A stretch of DNA of 64,000 nt, taken from Albugo candida. Lineage: Eukaryota; Oomycota; Peronosporomycetes; Albuginales; Albuginaceae. Under the pieces are notes generated by a model. The model had not been told where the DNA came from. It worked only from the letters and a program-made list of their open reading frames with translations, and searched no databases. The translations under genes were made by a program, and so were the position numbers. This document shows, piece after piece, positions 1-13,790 of this stretch (positions within the stretch are counted from its first letter, which is position 1; every line of letters begins with the position of its first letter). The stretch is taken from NCBI GenBank assembly GCA_905220665.1, contig CAJNAR010000189.1:1-64000 (forward strand), read 5' to 3'.

Positions 1-3000
1 AAGGAGTGAGATGCAGGAACGTGTTTGGATGGTCCAAATCTATCAAAGTGGTAGAATTAGAAATATTTGTTCATCTAATGACAATCGTTCCGGAAGGAGG
101 CTTTCTTGCAAAAGATTTGACTTCGTGCACTGGTAATCTTCTTGATTGCACTTGTATCCGCTTCTGAGCTATTACTTGCCTCTACATTACTCCTATGAAA
201 AATGTACCATAGTTTTAAAACAATGTGGAGAGTGAGATGCAGGAACGTGTTTGGATGGTCCAAATCTTTCAAAGTGGTAGAATTAGAAATATTTGTTCAT
301 CTAATGACAATCGTTCCGGAAGGAGGCTTTCTTGGAAAAGATTCGACTTCGTGCACTGGTAATCTTCTTGATTGCACTTGTATCCGCTTCTGAGCTATTA
401 CTTGCCTCTACATTACTCATATGAAAAATGTACCATAGTTTTAAAACAATGTGGAGAGTGAGATGCAGGAACGTGTTTGGATGGTCCAAATCTTTCAAAG
501 TGGTAGAATTAGAAATATTTGTTCATCTAATGACAATCGTTCCGGAAGGAGGCTTTCTTGGAAAAGATTCGACTTCGTGCACTGGTAATCTTCTTGATTG
601 CACTTGTATCCGCTACTAAGCTTTTACTTGCCTCCACAATACTCATATGAAAAAGGTACCATAGTTTCAAAACATTGTGGAGAGTGAGATGCAGGTACGT
701 GTTTGGATAGTCCAAATCTACAAAGTGGTAGAATTAGGTATATTTTTTCATCTAATGACATCCTTCCGGAAGGAGGCATTCTTACAAAACATTCGACTTC
801 GTGCACTGGTAATCTTCTTGACTGCACTCATATCCGCTTCTGAGCTATTACTTTCCTCTACATTACTTATATGAAAAAGGTAACAAAGTTTCAAAACATT
901 GTGGAGAGTGAGATGCAAAAACCTGTTGAAAGGTCCAAATCCATCAAAGTGGCAGAATTAAGAATATTTGTTACTGGAATGACAGTCGTTCCAGAAGGAG
1001 GCTTCCTTACAAAAGATTCGACTTCGTGCACTGTTAATCTTCTTGATTGCACTTGTATCCGCTTCTGAGCTATTACTTGCCTCTACATTACTCATATGAA
1101 AAATGTACCATAGTTTCAAAACAATGTGGAGAGTGAGATGCAGGAACGTGTTTGGATGGTCCAAATCTATCAAGGTGGTAGAATTAGAAATATTTGTTCA
1201 TCTAATGACAATCGTTCCGGAAGGAGGCTTTCTTGGAAAAGATTCGACTTCGTGCACTGGTAATCTTCTTGATTGCACTTGTATCCGCTTCTGAGCTATT
1301 ACTTGCCTCTACATTACTCATATGAAAAATGTACCATAGTTTTAAAACAATGTGGAGAGTGAGATGCAGGAACGTGTTTGGATGGTCCAAATCTTTCAAA
1401 GTGGTAGAATTAGAAATATTTGTTCATCTAATGACAATCGTTCCGGAAGGAGGCTTTCTTGGAAAAGATTCGACTTCGTGCACTGGTAATCTTCTTGATT
1501 GCACTTGTATCCGCTACTAAGCTTTTACTTGCCTCCACAATACTCATATGAAAAAGGTACCATAGTTTCAAAACATTGTGGAGAGTGAGATGCAGGTACG
1601 TGTTTGGATAGTCCAAATCTACAAAGTGGTAGAATTAGGTATATTTTTTCATCTAATGACATCCTTCCGGAAGGAGGCATTCTTACAAAACATTCGACTT
1701 CGTGCACTGGTAATCTTCTTGACTGCACTCATATCCGCTTCTGAGCTATTACTTTCCTCTACATTACTTATATGAAAAAGGTAACAAAGTTTCAAAACAT
1801 TGTGGAGAGTGAGATGCAAAAACCTGTTGAAAGGTCCAAATCCATCAAAGTGGCAGAATTAAGAATATTTGTTACTGGAATGACAGTCGTTCCAGAAGGA
1901 GGCTTCCTTACAAAAGATTCGACTTCGTGCACTGTTAATCTTCTTGATTGCACTTGTATCCGCTTCTGAGCTATTACTTGCCTCTACATTACTCATATGA
2001 AAAATGTACCATAGTTTCAAAACAATGTGGAGAGTGAGATGCAGGAACGTGTTTGGATGGTCCAAATCTATCAAGGTGGTAGAATTAGAAATATTTGTTC
2101 ATCTAATGACAATCGTTCCGGAAGGAGGCTTTCTTGGAAAAGATTCGACTTCGTGCACTGGTAATCTTCTTGATTGCACTTGTATCCGCTTCTGAGCTAT
2201 TACTTGCCTCTACATTACTCATATGAAAAATGTACCATAGTTTCAAAACAATGTGGAGAGTGAGATGCAGGAACGTGTTTGGATGGTCCAAATCTTTCAA
2301 AGTGGTAGAATTAGAAATATTTGTTCATCTAATGACAATCGTTCCGGAAGGAGGCTTTCCCGCAAAAGATTCGAATTCGTGCACCACAAATCTACCTTAT
2401 TGCACTCGTATCCACTACTGAGCTATTACTTGCCTCTACATTAGTTTGATGAGATATTTTCCATAGTTTCAAAACATTGTGGAGAGTGAGATGCAGGCAC
2501 GTGTTTGGATAGTCCAAATCTACAAAGTGGTAGAATTAGGTATATTTTTTCATCTAATGACATCCTTCCGGCAGGAGGCATTCTTACAAGACATTCGACT
2601 TCGTGCACTGGTAATCTTCTTGATTGCACTCGTATCCGCTTCTGACCTAATACTTGCCTCTACATTACTCATATGATAAAGGTACCATAGTTTCGAAACA
2701 TTGTGGAGAGTGAGATGCAGGAACGTGTTTGGATAGTCCAAATCCATCAAAGTGGTAGAATTGAGAATATTTGTTCATCTAATGAAAGTCGTTCCGTAAG
2801 GAGGCTTTCTTACAAAAGATTCGAATTAAAGCACTAGTAGTCTACTTGATTGCACTTGTATCCGCTAATATGCTATTACTTCCGTCTACATTACTTTTAT
2901 GAAATAGGTACCATACTTTGCAAACATTGGGGAGAGTGAGATGCAGGAGTGTCTTTGGATAGTCCAAATCCATCAAAGTGGTAGAATTGAGAATATTGGT

Positions 3001-3150
3001 TCATCTAATGAAAGTCGTTCCGTAAGGAGGCTTTCTTACAAAAGATTCGAATTAAAGCACTAGTAGTCTACTCTATTGCCAATGTATCCGCTACTAAGCT
3101 ATTACTTGCCTCCACAATACTCATATAAAAAAGGTACCATAGTTTCAAAA
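1..3150. repeat. Array segment made only of class A monomers
   Basis: All monomers in the first 3.1 kb carry the class A central block (GGATGGTCCAAATC or GGATAGTCCAAATC, GGTAGAATTAG or GGTAGAATTGAG, mostly with GTTCATCTAATGA). The class B block (GGTTAGTTAAATTCTAC, GGTCGAATTTAG, TTCTTCCGGAAGTAGGC) is first met at about 3,181 and dominates from roughly 12 kb onward. Many class A monomers here also use GACTTCGTGCACTGG instead of the GAATTCGTGCACTAG common later. A second A-rich tract with the same features returns at about 6,180-8,050. Confidence 0.85.
275..2240. repeat. 901-bp higher-order repeat (tetramer), ~2.2 near-identical copies
   Basis: Within the satellite, four successive diverged monomers (226+225+225+225) repeat as a block with a period of exactly 901 bp. 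The segment at 428-1,328 is repeated at 1,329-2,229 with no difference that I could find by eye. The match starts just after about 272 (AAAGTGG versus AAGGTGG) and ends near 2,240 (TTTTAAAAC versus TTTCAAAAC). Neighbouring monomers inside the block differ clearly from one another, for example the AAACCTGTTGAAAGG variant at 920 and 1,821. The duplicated unit is therefore the tetramer rather than the monomer. This is the classic signature of recent unequal exchange in a satellite. Confidence 0.93.
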
Positions 3151-6100
3151 TATTGTGGAGAGTGAGATGCAGGAACGTGTTTGGTTAGTTAAATTCTACA
3201 AAGTGGTCGAATTTAGAATATTTGTTCATCTAATTATAGTTCTTCCGGAAGTAGGCTTTCTTAAAAAAGGTTCGAATTCGTGCACTAGTAATCTTCTTGA
3301 TTGCACTCCAATCTGCTTCTAAGCTATTACTTGCGTCCACATGACTCATATGATAAAGGTACCATAGTTTCAAAACATTGTGGAGAGTGAGATGCAAAAA
3401 CGTGTTTGGTTAGTTAAATTCTACAAAGTGGTCGAATTTAGAATATTTGTTCATCTAATGACAGTTCTTCCGGAAGTAGGCTTTCTTAAAAAAGGTTCGA
3501 ATTCGTGCACTAGTAATCTTCTTGATTGCACTCCAATCTGCTTCTAAGCTATTACTTGCGTCCACATGACTCATATGATAAAGGTACCATACTTTCGAAA
3601 CATTGTGGAGAGTGAGATGCAGGAACGTGTTTGGATAGTCCAAATCCATCAAAGCGGCAGAATTAGGAATATTTGTTACTCAATTGACATCGTTCCGGAA
3701 GGAGGCTTTCTTGCAAAAGGTTCGAATTCGTGCACTAGTAATCTTCTTGATTGCACTCCAATCTGCTTCTAAGCTATTACTTGCGTCCACATGACTCATA
3801 TGATAAAGGTACCATACTTTCGAAACATTGTGGAGAGTGAGATGCAGGAACGTGTTTGGATAGTCCAAATCCATCAAAGTGGCAGATTTAGGAATATTTG
3901 TTACTCAATTGACATCGTTCCGGAAGGAGGCTTTCTTGCAAAAGATTCGAATTCGTGCACTAGTAATCTTCTTGATTGCACTCCAATCTGCTTCTAAGCT
4001 ATTACTTGCCTCCACAATACTCATATGAAAAAGGTACCATAGTTTCAAAACATTGTGGAGAGTGAGATGCAGGAACGTGTTTGGATAGTCCAAATCCATC
4101 AAAGTGGCAGAATTAGGAATATTTGTTACTCAATTGACAGTCGTTCCAGACGGAGGCTTCCTTTCAAAAGATTCGACTTCGTCCACTGTTAATCTTCTTG
4201 ATTGCACTTGTATCCGCTACTAAGCTATTACTTGCCTCTACATTACTCATATGAAAAAGGTACCATAGTTTCAAAACATTGTGGAGAGTGAGATGCAGGA
4301 ACGTGTTTGGATAGTCCAAATCCATCAAAGTGGCAGATTTAGGAATATTTGTTACTCAATTGACATCGTTCCGGAAGGAGGCTTTCTTGCAAAAGATTCG
4401 AATTCGTGCACTAGTAATCTTCTTGATTGCACTCCAATCTGCTTCTAAGCTATTACTTGCCTCCACAATACTCATATGAAAAAGGTACCATAGTTTCAAA
4501 ACATTGTGGAGAGTGAGATGCAGGAACGTGTTTGGATAGTCCAAATCCATCAAAGTGGCAGAATTAGGAATATTGGTTACTGGAATGACAGTCGTTCCAG
4601 AAGGAGGCTTCCTTTCAAAAGATTCGACTTCGTCCACTGTTAATCTTCTTGATTGCACTTGTATCCGCTACTAAGCTATTACTTGCCTCTACATTACTCA
4701 TATGAAAAGGTACCATAGTTTCAAAACATTGTAGAGAGTGAGATGCAAAAACGTGGTTGGATAGTCCAAATCCATCAAGTTGGCAGAATTAGGGATATTT
4801 GTTACTGGAATGAAATCCTTTCGGAAGGAGGCTTTCTTACAAAAGATTCGAATTCGTGCACTAGTAACCTTCTTGATTGCACTCCAATCTGCTTCTTAGC
4901 TATTACTTGCCTCCACAATACTCATATGAAAAAGGTACCATAGTTTCAAAACATTGTGGAGAGTGAGATGCAGGAACGTGTTTGGATAGTCCAAATCCAT
5001 CAAAGTGGCAGAATTAGGAATATTTGTTACTCAATTGACAGTCGTTCCAGAAGGAGGCTTCCTTTCAAAAGATTCGACTTCGTCCACTGTTAATCTTCTT
5101 GATTGCACTCCAATCTGCTTCTTAGCTATTACTTGCCTCCACAATACTCATATGAAAAAGGTACCATAGTTTCAAAACATTGTGGAGAGTGAGATGCAGG
5201 AACGTGTTTGGATAGTCCAAATCCATCAAAGTGGCAGAATTAGGAATATTTGTTACTCAATTGACAGTCGTTCCAGACGGAGGCTTCCTTTCAAAAGATT
5301 CGACTTCGTCCACTGTTAATCTTCTTGATTGCACTTGTATCCGCTACTAAGCTATTACTTGCCTCTACATTACTCATATGAAAAAGGTACCATAGTTTCA
5401 AAACATTGTGGAGAGTGAGATGCAGGAACGTGTTTGGATAGTCCAAATCCATCAAAGTGGCAGAATTAGGAATATTTGTTACTCAATTGACATCGTTCCG
5501 GAAGGAGGCTTTCTTGCAAAAGATTCGAATTCGTGCACTAGTAATCTTCTTGATTGCACTCCAATCTGCTTCTAAGCTATTACTTGCCTCCACAATACTC
5601 ATATGAAAAAGGTACCATAGTTTCAAAACATTGTGGAGAGTGAGATGCAGGAACGTGTTTGGATAGTCCAAATCCATCAAAGTGGCAGAATTAGGAATAT
5701 TTGTTACTCAATTGACATCGTTCCGGAAGGAGGCTTTCTTGCAAAAGATTCGAATTTGTGCACTAGTAATCTTCTTGATTGCACTCGTATCCGCTACTAT
5801 GCTATTACTTGCCTCCACAATACTCATATAAAAAAGGTACCATAGTTTCAAAACATTGTGGAGAGTGAGATGCAGGAACGTGTTTGGATAGTCCAAATCC
5901 ATCAAAGTGGCAGAATTAGGAATATTTGTTACTGGATTGACAGTCGTTCCAGAAGGAGGCTTCCTTTCAAAAGATTCGACTTCGTCCACTGTTAATCTTC
6001 TTGATTGCACTTGTATCCGCTACTAAGCTATTACTTCCCTCTACATTACTCATATGAAAAGGTACCATAGTTTCAAAACATTGTAGAGAGTGAGATGCAA

Positions 6101-9100
6101 AAACGTGTTTGGATAGTCCAAATCCATCAAGTTGGCAGAATTAGGGATATTTGTTACTGGAATGAAATCCTTTCGGAAGGAGGCTTTCTTACAAAAGATT
6201 CGACTTCGTGCACTGGTAATCTTCTTGATTGCACTTGTATCCGCTTCTGAGCTATTACTTGCCTCTACATTACTTATATGAAAAATGTACCATAGTTTCA
6301 AAACAATGTGGAGAGTGAGATGCAGGAACGTGTTTGGATGGTCCAAATCTATCAAAGTGGTAGAATTAGAAATATTTGTTCATCTAATGACAATCGTTCC
6401 GGAAGGAGGCTTTCCCGCAAAAGATTCGAATTCGCGCACCACAAATCTACCTTATTGCACTCGTATCCACTACTGAGCTATTACTTGCCTCTACATTACT
6501 TTGATGAGATAGTTTCCATAGTTTCAAAACATTATGGATAGTGAGATGCAGGCACGTGTTTGGATAGTCCAAATCTACAAAGTGGTAGAATGAGGTATAT
6601 TTTTTCATCTAATGACATCCTTCCGGAAGGAGGCATTCTTACAAAACATTCGACTTCGTGCACTGGTAATCTTCTTGATTGCACTCGTATCCGCTTCTGA
6701 GCTATTACTTGCCTCTACATTACTTATATGAAAAATGTACCATAGTTTCAAAACAATGTGGAGAGTGAGATGCAGGAACGTGTTTGGATGGTCCAAATCT
6801 TTCAAAGTGGTAGAATTAGAAATATTTGTTCATCTAATGACAATCGTTCCGGAAGGAGGCTTTCCCGCAAAAGATTCGAATTCGCGCACCACAAATCTAT
6901 CTTATTGCACTCGTATCCACTACTGAGCTATTACTTGCCTCTAAATTACTTTGATGAGATATTTTCCATAGTTTCAAAACATTGTGGAGAGTGAGATGCA
7001 GGCACGTGTTTGGATAGTCCAAATCTACAAAGTGGTAGAATTAGGTATATTTTTTCATCTAATGACATCCTTCCGGAAGGAGGCATTCTTACAAAACATT
7101 CGACTTCGTGCACTGGTAATCTTCTTGATTGCACTCGTATCCGCTTCTGAGCTATTACTTGCCTCTACATTACTCATATGAAAAATGTACCATAGTTTCA
7201 AAACAATGTGGAGAGTGAGATGCAGGAACGTGTTTGGATGGTCCAAATCTATCAAAGTGGTAGAATTAGAAATATTTGTTCATCTAATGACAATCGTTCC
7301 GGAAGGAGGCTTTCTTTCAAAAGATTCGACTTCGTTCACTGGTAATCTTCTTGATTGCACTTGTATCCGCTTCTCAGCTATTACTTGCCTCTACATTACT
7401 CATATGAAAAATGTACCATAGTTTCAAAACAATGTGGAGAGTGAGATGCAGGAACGTGTTTGGATGGTCCAAATCTATCAAAGTGGTAGAATTAGAAATA
7501 TTTGTTCATCTAATGACAATCGTTCCGGAAGGAGGCTTTCCCGCAAAAGATTCGAATTCGTGCACCACAAATCTACCTTATTGCACTCGTATCCACTACT
7601 GAGCTATTACTTGCCTCTACATTACTTTGATGAGATAGTTTCCATAATTTCAAAACATTGTGGAAGTGAGATGCAGGCACGTGTTTGGATAGTCCAAATC
7701 TACAAAGTGGTAGAATTAGGTATATTTTTTCATCTAATGACATCCTCCCGAAAGGAGGCATTCTTACAAAAGATTCGACTTCGCGCACTAGTAATCTTCT
7801 TGATTGCACTCGTATCCGCTTCTGAGCTATTACTTGCCTCTACATTACTCATATGAAAAATGTACCATAGTTTCAAAACAATGTGGAGAGTGAGATGCAG
7901 GAACGTGTTTGGATGGTCCAAATCTATCAAAGTGGTAGAATTAGAAATATTTGTTCATCTAATGACAATCGTTCCGGAAGGAGGCTTTCTTGCAAAAGAT
8001 TCGAATTCGTGCACTACTAATCTTCTTGATTGCACTCCAATCCGCTACTAAGCAATTACTTGCGTCTACATTACTCATCTGAAAAAGGTAACATAGTTTC
8101 AAAACATTGTGGAGAGTGAGATGCAAAAACGTGTTTGGTTAGTTAAATTCTACAAAGTGGTCGAATTTAGAATATTTGTTCTAATGATAGTTCTTCCGGA
8201 GGTAGGCTTTCTTAAAAAAGGTTCGAATTCGTGCACTAGTAATCTTCTTGATTGCACTCCAATCTGCTTCTAAGCTATTACTTGCGTCCACATGACTCAT
8301 ATGATAAAGGTACCATAGTTTCAAAACATTGTGGAGAGTGAGATGCAGGAACGTGTTTGGATAGTCCAAATCCGTCAAAGTGGCAGAATTAGGAATATTT
8401 GTTACTCAATTGACATCCTTTCGGAAGGAGGCTTTCTTGCAAAAGGTTCGAATTCGTGCACTAGTTATCTTCTTGATTGCACTCCAATCTGCTTCTAAGC
8501 TATTACTTGCGTCCACATGACTCATATGATAAAGTTACCATAGTTTCAAAACATTGTGGAGAGTGAGATGCAGGAATGTTTGGATAGTCCAAATCCATCA
8601 AAGTGGCAGAATTAGGAATATTTGTTACTCAATTGACATCGTTCCGGAAGGACGCTTTCTTGCAAAAGATTCGAATTCGTGCACTAGTAATCTTCTTGAT
8701 TGCACTCCAATCCGCTACTAAGCAATTACTTGCGTCTACATTACTCATCTGAAAAAAGTAACATAGTTTCAAAACATTGTGGAGAGTGAGATGCAAAAAC
8801 GTGTTTGGTTAGTTAAATTCTACAAAGTGGTCGAATTTAGAATATTTGTTCATCTAATGACAGTTCTTCCGGAAGTAGGCTTTCTTAAAAAAGGTTCGAA
8901 TTCGTGCACTGGTAATCTTCTTGATTGCACTCCAATCTGCTTCTAAGCTATTACTTGCGTTCACATGACTCATATGATAAAGGTACCATAGTTTCGAAAC
9001 ATTGTGGAGAGTGAGATGCAGGAATGTGTTTGGATAGTCCAAATCCATCAAAGTGGTAGAATTGAAATAGTTGTTACTCAATTGACATCGTTCCAGAAGG

Positions 9101-12100
9101 AGGCTTTCTTGCAAAAGATTCGAATTCGTGCACTAGTAATCTTCTTGATTGCACTCCAATCTGCTTCTAAGCTATTACTTGCGTCCACATGACTCATATG
9201 AAAAAGGTACCATAGTTTCGAAACATTGTGGAGAGTGAGATGCAGGAACGTGTTGGGATAGTCCAAATCCATCAAAGTGGCAGAATTAGGAATATTTGTT
9301 ACTCAATTGACATCCTTTCGGAAGGAGGCTTTCTTGCAAAAGGTTCGAATTCGTGCACTAGTTATCTTCTTGATTGCACTCCAATCTGCTTCTAAGCTAT
9401 TACTTGCGTCCACATGACTCATATGATAAAGGTACCATACTTTCGAAACATTGTGGAGAGTGAGATGCAGGAACGTGTTTGGATAGTCCAAATCCATCAA
9501 AGTGGCAGAATTAGGAATATTTGTTACTCAATTGACATCGTTCCGGAAGGAGGCTTTCTTGCAAAAGATTCGAATTCGTGCACTAGTAATCTTCTTGATT
9601 GCACTCCAATCCGCTACTAAGCAATTACTTGCGTCTACATTACTCATCTGAAAAAAGTAACATAGTTTCAAAACATTGTGGAGAGTGAGATGCAAAAACG
9701 TGTTTGGTTAGTTAAATTCTACAAAGTGGTCGAATTTAGAATATTTGTTCATCTAATGACAGTTCTTCCGGAAGTAGGCTTTCTTAAAAAAGGTTCGAAT
9801 TCGTGCACTAGTAATCTTCTTGATTGCACTCCAATCTGCTTCTAAGCTATTACTTGCGTCCACATGACTCATATGATAAAGTTACCATACTTTCGAAACA
9901 TTGTGGAGAGAGAGATGCAGGAACGTGTTGGGATAGTCCAAATCCATCAAATTGGCAGAATTAGGAATATTTGTTACTCAATTGACATTGTTCCGGAAAG
10001 AGGCTTTCTTCCAAAGATTTCGAATTCGTGCACTAGTAATCTTCTTGATTGCACTCCAATCTGCTTCTAAGCTATTACTTGCGTCCACATGACTCATATG
10101 ATAAAGGTACCATAGTTTCGAAACATTGTGGAGAGTGAGATGCAGGAATGTGTTTGGATAGTCCAAATCCATCAAAGTGGCAGAATTAGGAATATTTGTT
10201 ACTCAATTGACATCGTTCCGGAAGGAGGCTTTCTTGCAAAAGGTTCGAATTCGTGCACTAGTAATCTTCTTGATTGCACTCCAATCTGCTTCAAAGCTAT
10301 TACTTGCGTTCACATGACTCATATGATAAAGGTACCATAGTTTCAAAACATTGGGGAGAGTGAGATGCAGGAACGTGTTTGGATAGTCCAAATCATCAAA
10401 GTGGTAGAATTAGGAATATTTGTTACTGAATGACATCGTTCCGGAAAGAGGCTTTCTTGAAAAGATTCGAATTCGTTCACTAGTAGTCTTCTTGATTGCT
10501 CGCCTATCCGCTACTAAGCTATTACTTGCCTCTACAATACTCTTATGAAAAAGGTACCATAGTTTCAAAACATTGTGGAGAGTGAGATGCAGGAACGTGT
10601 TTGGTTAGTCCAAATCCGTCAAAGTGGCAGAATTAGGAATATTTGTTACTCGAATGACATCGTTCCGGAAGGAGGCTTTCTTTCAAAAGATTCGAATTTG
10701 TGCACTACTAATCTACTTGATTGCACTCGTATCCGCTACTAAGCAATTACTTGCGTCTACATTACTTTTATGAAAAAGGTACCATAGTTTGAAAACATTG
10801 TAGAGAGTGAGATGCAGGAACGTGTTTGGATAGTCCAAATCCATCAAGTTGGCAGAATTAGGGATATTTGTTACTGGAATGAAATCCTTTCGGAAGGAGG
10901 CTTTCTTACAAAAAGATTCGAATTGGTGCAATAGTAATCTACTTGATTGCACTCTTATCCGCTACTAAGCTATTACTTGCTTCTACATTACTTTGATGAG
11001 ATAGTTTCCATAGTTTCGAAACATTGTGGAGAGTGAGATGCAGGAACGTGTTTGGATAGTCCAAATCCATCAAAGTGGCAGAATTAGGAATATTTGTTAC
11101 TCAATTGACATCGTTCCGGAAGGAGGCTTTCTTGCAAAAGATTCGAATTCGTGCACTAGTAACCTTCTTGATTGCACTCCAATCTGCTTCTAAGCTATTA
11201 CTTGCGTCCACATGACTTATATGATAAAGGTACCATAGTTTCGAAAACATTGTGGAGAGTGAGATGCAAAAACGTGTTTGGTTAGTTAAATTCTACAAAG
11301 TGGTCGAATTTAGAATATTTGTTCATCTAATGACAGTTCTTCCGGAAGTAGGCTTTCTTAAAAAAGGTTCGAATTCGTGCACTAGTAATCTTCTTGATTG
11401 CACTCCAATCTGCTTCTAAGCTATTACTTGCGTCCACATGACTCATATGATAAAGGTACCATAGTTTCGAAACATTGTGGAGAGTGAGATGCAGGAACGT
11501 GTTTGGATAGTCCAAATACATCAAAGTGGTTGAATTAGGAATATTTGTTACTCGAATGACATCGTTCCGGAAAGAGGCTTTCTTATAAAAGATTCGAATT
11601 CGTGCACTAGTAATCTTCTTGATTGCACTCGTATCCGCTACTAAGCTATTACTTGCCTCCACAATACTCATATAAAAAAGGTACCATAGTTTCAAAACAT
11701 TGTGGAGAGTGAGATGCAGGAACGTGTTTGGTTAGTCCAAATCCGTCAAAGTGGCAGAATTAGGAATATTTGTTACTCGAATGACATCGTTCCGGAAGGA
11801 GGCTTTCTTTCAAAAGATTCGAATTTGTGCACTACTAATCTACTTGATTGCACTCGTATCCGCTACTAAGCAATTACTTGCGTCTACATTACTCATATGA
11901 AAAAGGTACCATAGTTTCATAACATTGTAGAGAGTGAGATGCAGGAACGTGTTTGGATAGTCCAAATCCATCAAGTTGGCAGAATTAGGGATATTTGTTA
12001 CTGGAATGAAATCCTTTCGGAAGGAGGCTTTCTTACAAAAGATTCGAATTCGTGCACTAGTAACCTTCTTGATTGCACTCCAATCTGCTTCTAAGCTATT

Positions 12101-12549
12101 ACTTGCGTCCACATGACTTATATGATAAAGGTACCATAGTTTCGAAGTATTGTGGAGAGTGAGATGCAGGAACGTGTTTGGATAGTCCAAATCCATCAAA
12201 GTGGCAGAATTAGGAATATTTGTTACTCAATTGACATCGTTCCGGAAGGAGGCTTTCTTGCAAAAGGTTCGAATTCGTGCACTAGTAATCTTCTTGATTG
12301 CACTCCAATCTGCTTCTAAGCTATTACTTGCGTCCACATGACTCATATGATAAAGGTACCATACTTTCGAAACATTGTGGAGAGTGAGATGCAGGAACGT
12401 GTTTGGTTAGTTAAATTCTACAAAGTGGTCGAATTAAGAATATTTGTTCATCTAATGACAGTTCTTCCGGAAGTAGGCTTTCTTGAAAAAGGTTCGAATT
12501 CGTGCACTAGTAATCTTCTTGATTGCACTCCAATCTGCTTCTAAGCTAT

Positions 12550-13790
12550 TACTTGCGTCCACATGACTTATATGATAAAGGTACCATAGTTTCGAAGTAT
12601 TGTGGAGAGTGAGATGCAGGAACGTGTTTGGATAGTCCAAATCCATCAAAGTGGCAGAATTAGGAATATTTGTTACTCAATTGACATCGTTCCGGAAGGA
12701 GGCTTTCTTGCAAAAGATTCGAATTTGTGCACTAGTAATCTTCTTGATTGCACTCGTATCCGCTACTATGCTATTACTTGCCTCCACAATACTCATATAA
12801 AAAAAAAACCATAGTTTCAAAATATTGTGGAGAGTGAGATGCAGGAACGTGTTTGGTTAGTTAAATTCTACAAAGTGGTCGAATTTAGAATATTTGTTCA
12901 TCTAATGATAGTTCTTCCGGAAGTAGGCTTTCTTAAAAAAGGTTCGAATTCGTGCACTAGTAATCTTCTTGATTGCACTCCAATCTGCTTCTAAGCTATT
13001 ACTTGCGTCCACATGACTCATATGATAAAGGTACCATAGTTTCGAAACATTGTGGAGAGTGAGATGCAGGAACGTGTTTGGTTAGTTAAATTCTACAAAG
13101 TGGTCGAATTTAGAATATTTGTTCATCTAATGACAGTTCTTCCGGAAGTAGGCTTTCTTGAAAAAGGTTCGAATTCGTGCACTAGTAATCTTCTTGATTG
13201 CACTCCAATCTGCTTCTAAGCTATTACTTGCGTCCACATGACTCATATGATAAAGGTACCATAGTTTCGAAACATTGTGGAGAGTGAGATGCAGGAACGT
13301 GTTTGGATAGTCCAAATCCATCAAAGTGGCAGAATTAGGAATATTTGTTACTCAATTGACATCGTTCCGGAAGGAGGCTTTCTTGCAAAAGATTCGAATT
13401 TGTGCACTTGTAATCTTCTTGATTGCACTCGTATCCGCTACTATGCTATTACTTGCCTCCACAATACTCATATAAAAAAAAAACCATAGTTTCAAAATAT
13501 TGTGGAGAGTGAGATGCAGGAACGTGTTTGGTTAGTTAAATTCTACAAAGTGGTCGAATTTAGAATATTTGTTCATCTAATGATAGTTCTTCCGGAAGTA
13601 GGCTTTCTTAAAAAAGGTTCGAATTCGTGCACTAGTAATCTTCTTGATTGCACTCCAATCTGCTTCTAAGCTATTACTTGCGTCCACATGACTCATATGA
13701 TAAAGGTACCATACTTTCGAAACATTGTGGAGAGTGAGATGCAGGAACGTGTTTGGTTAGTTAAATTCTACAAAGTGGTCGAATTTAGAA
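12550..13790. repeat. 675-bp three-monomer tandem within the satellite
   Basis: A trimer block at about 12,600-13,270 recurs at 13,277 onward with a 675-bp offset. It includes a diagnostic CATATAAAAAAAAAACCATAG spacer variant, seen at about 12,793 and again at about 13,468, that is rare elsewhere in the array. The two copies differ by only a few bases (for example GCACTAGTAATC versus GCACTTGTAATC). This marks a local tandem duplication of three monomers. The outer boundaries are approximate. Confidence 0.75.

Noticed and set aside
2690..2715. CENP-B-box-like match (TTTCGAAACATTGTGG) in the monomer
   Set aside because: The core nTTCGnnnnAnnCGGGn is violated in the CGGG part, the TTCG is absent from many monomers (TTCAAAAC), and no CENP-B protein is established for this lineage.
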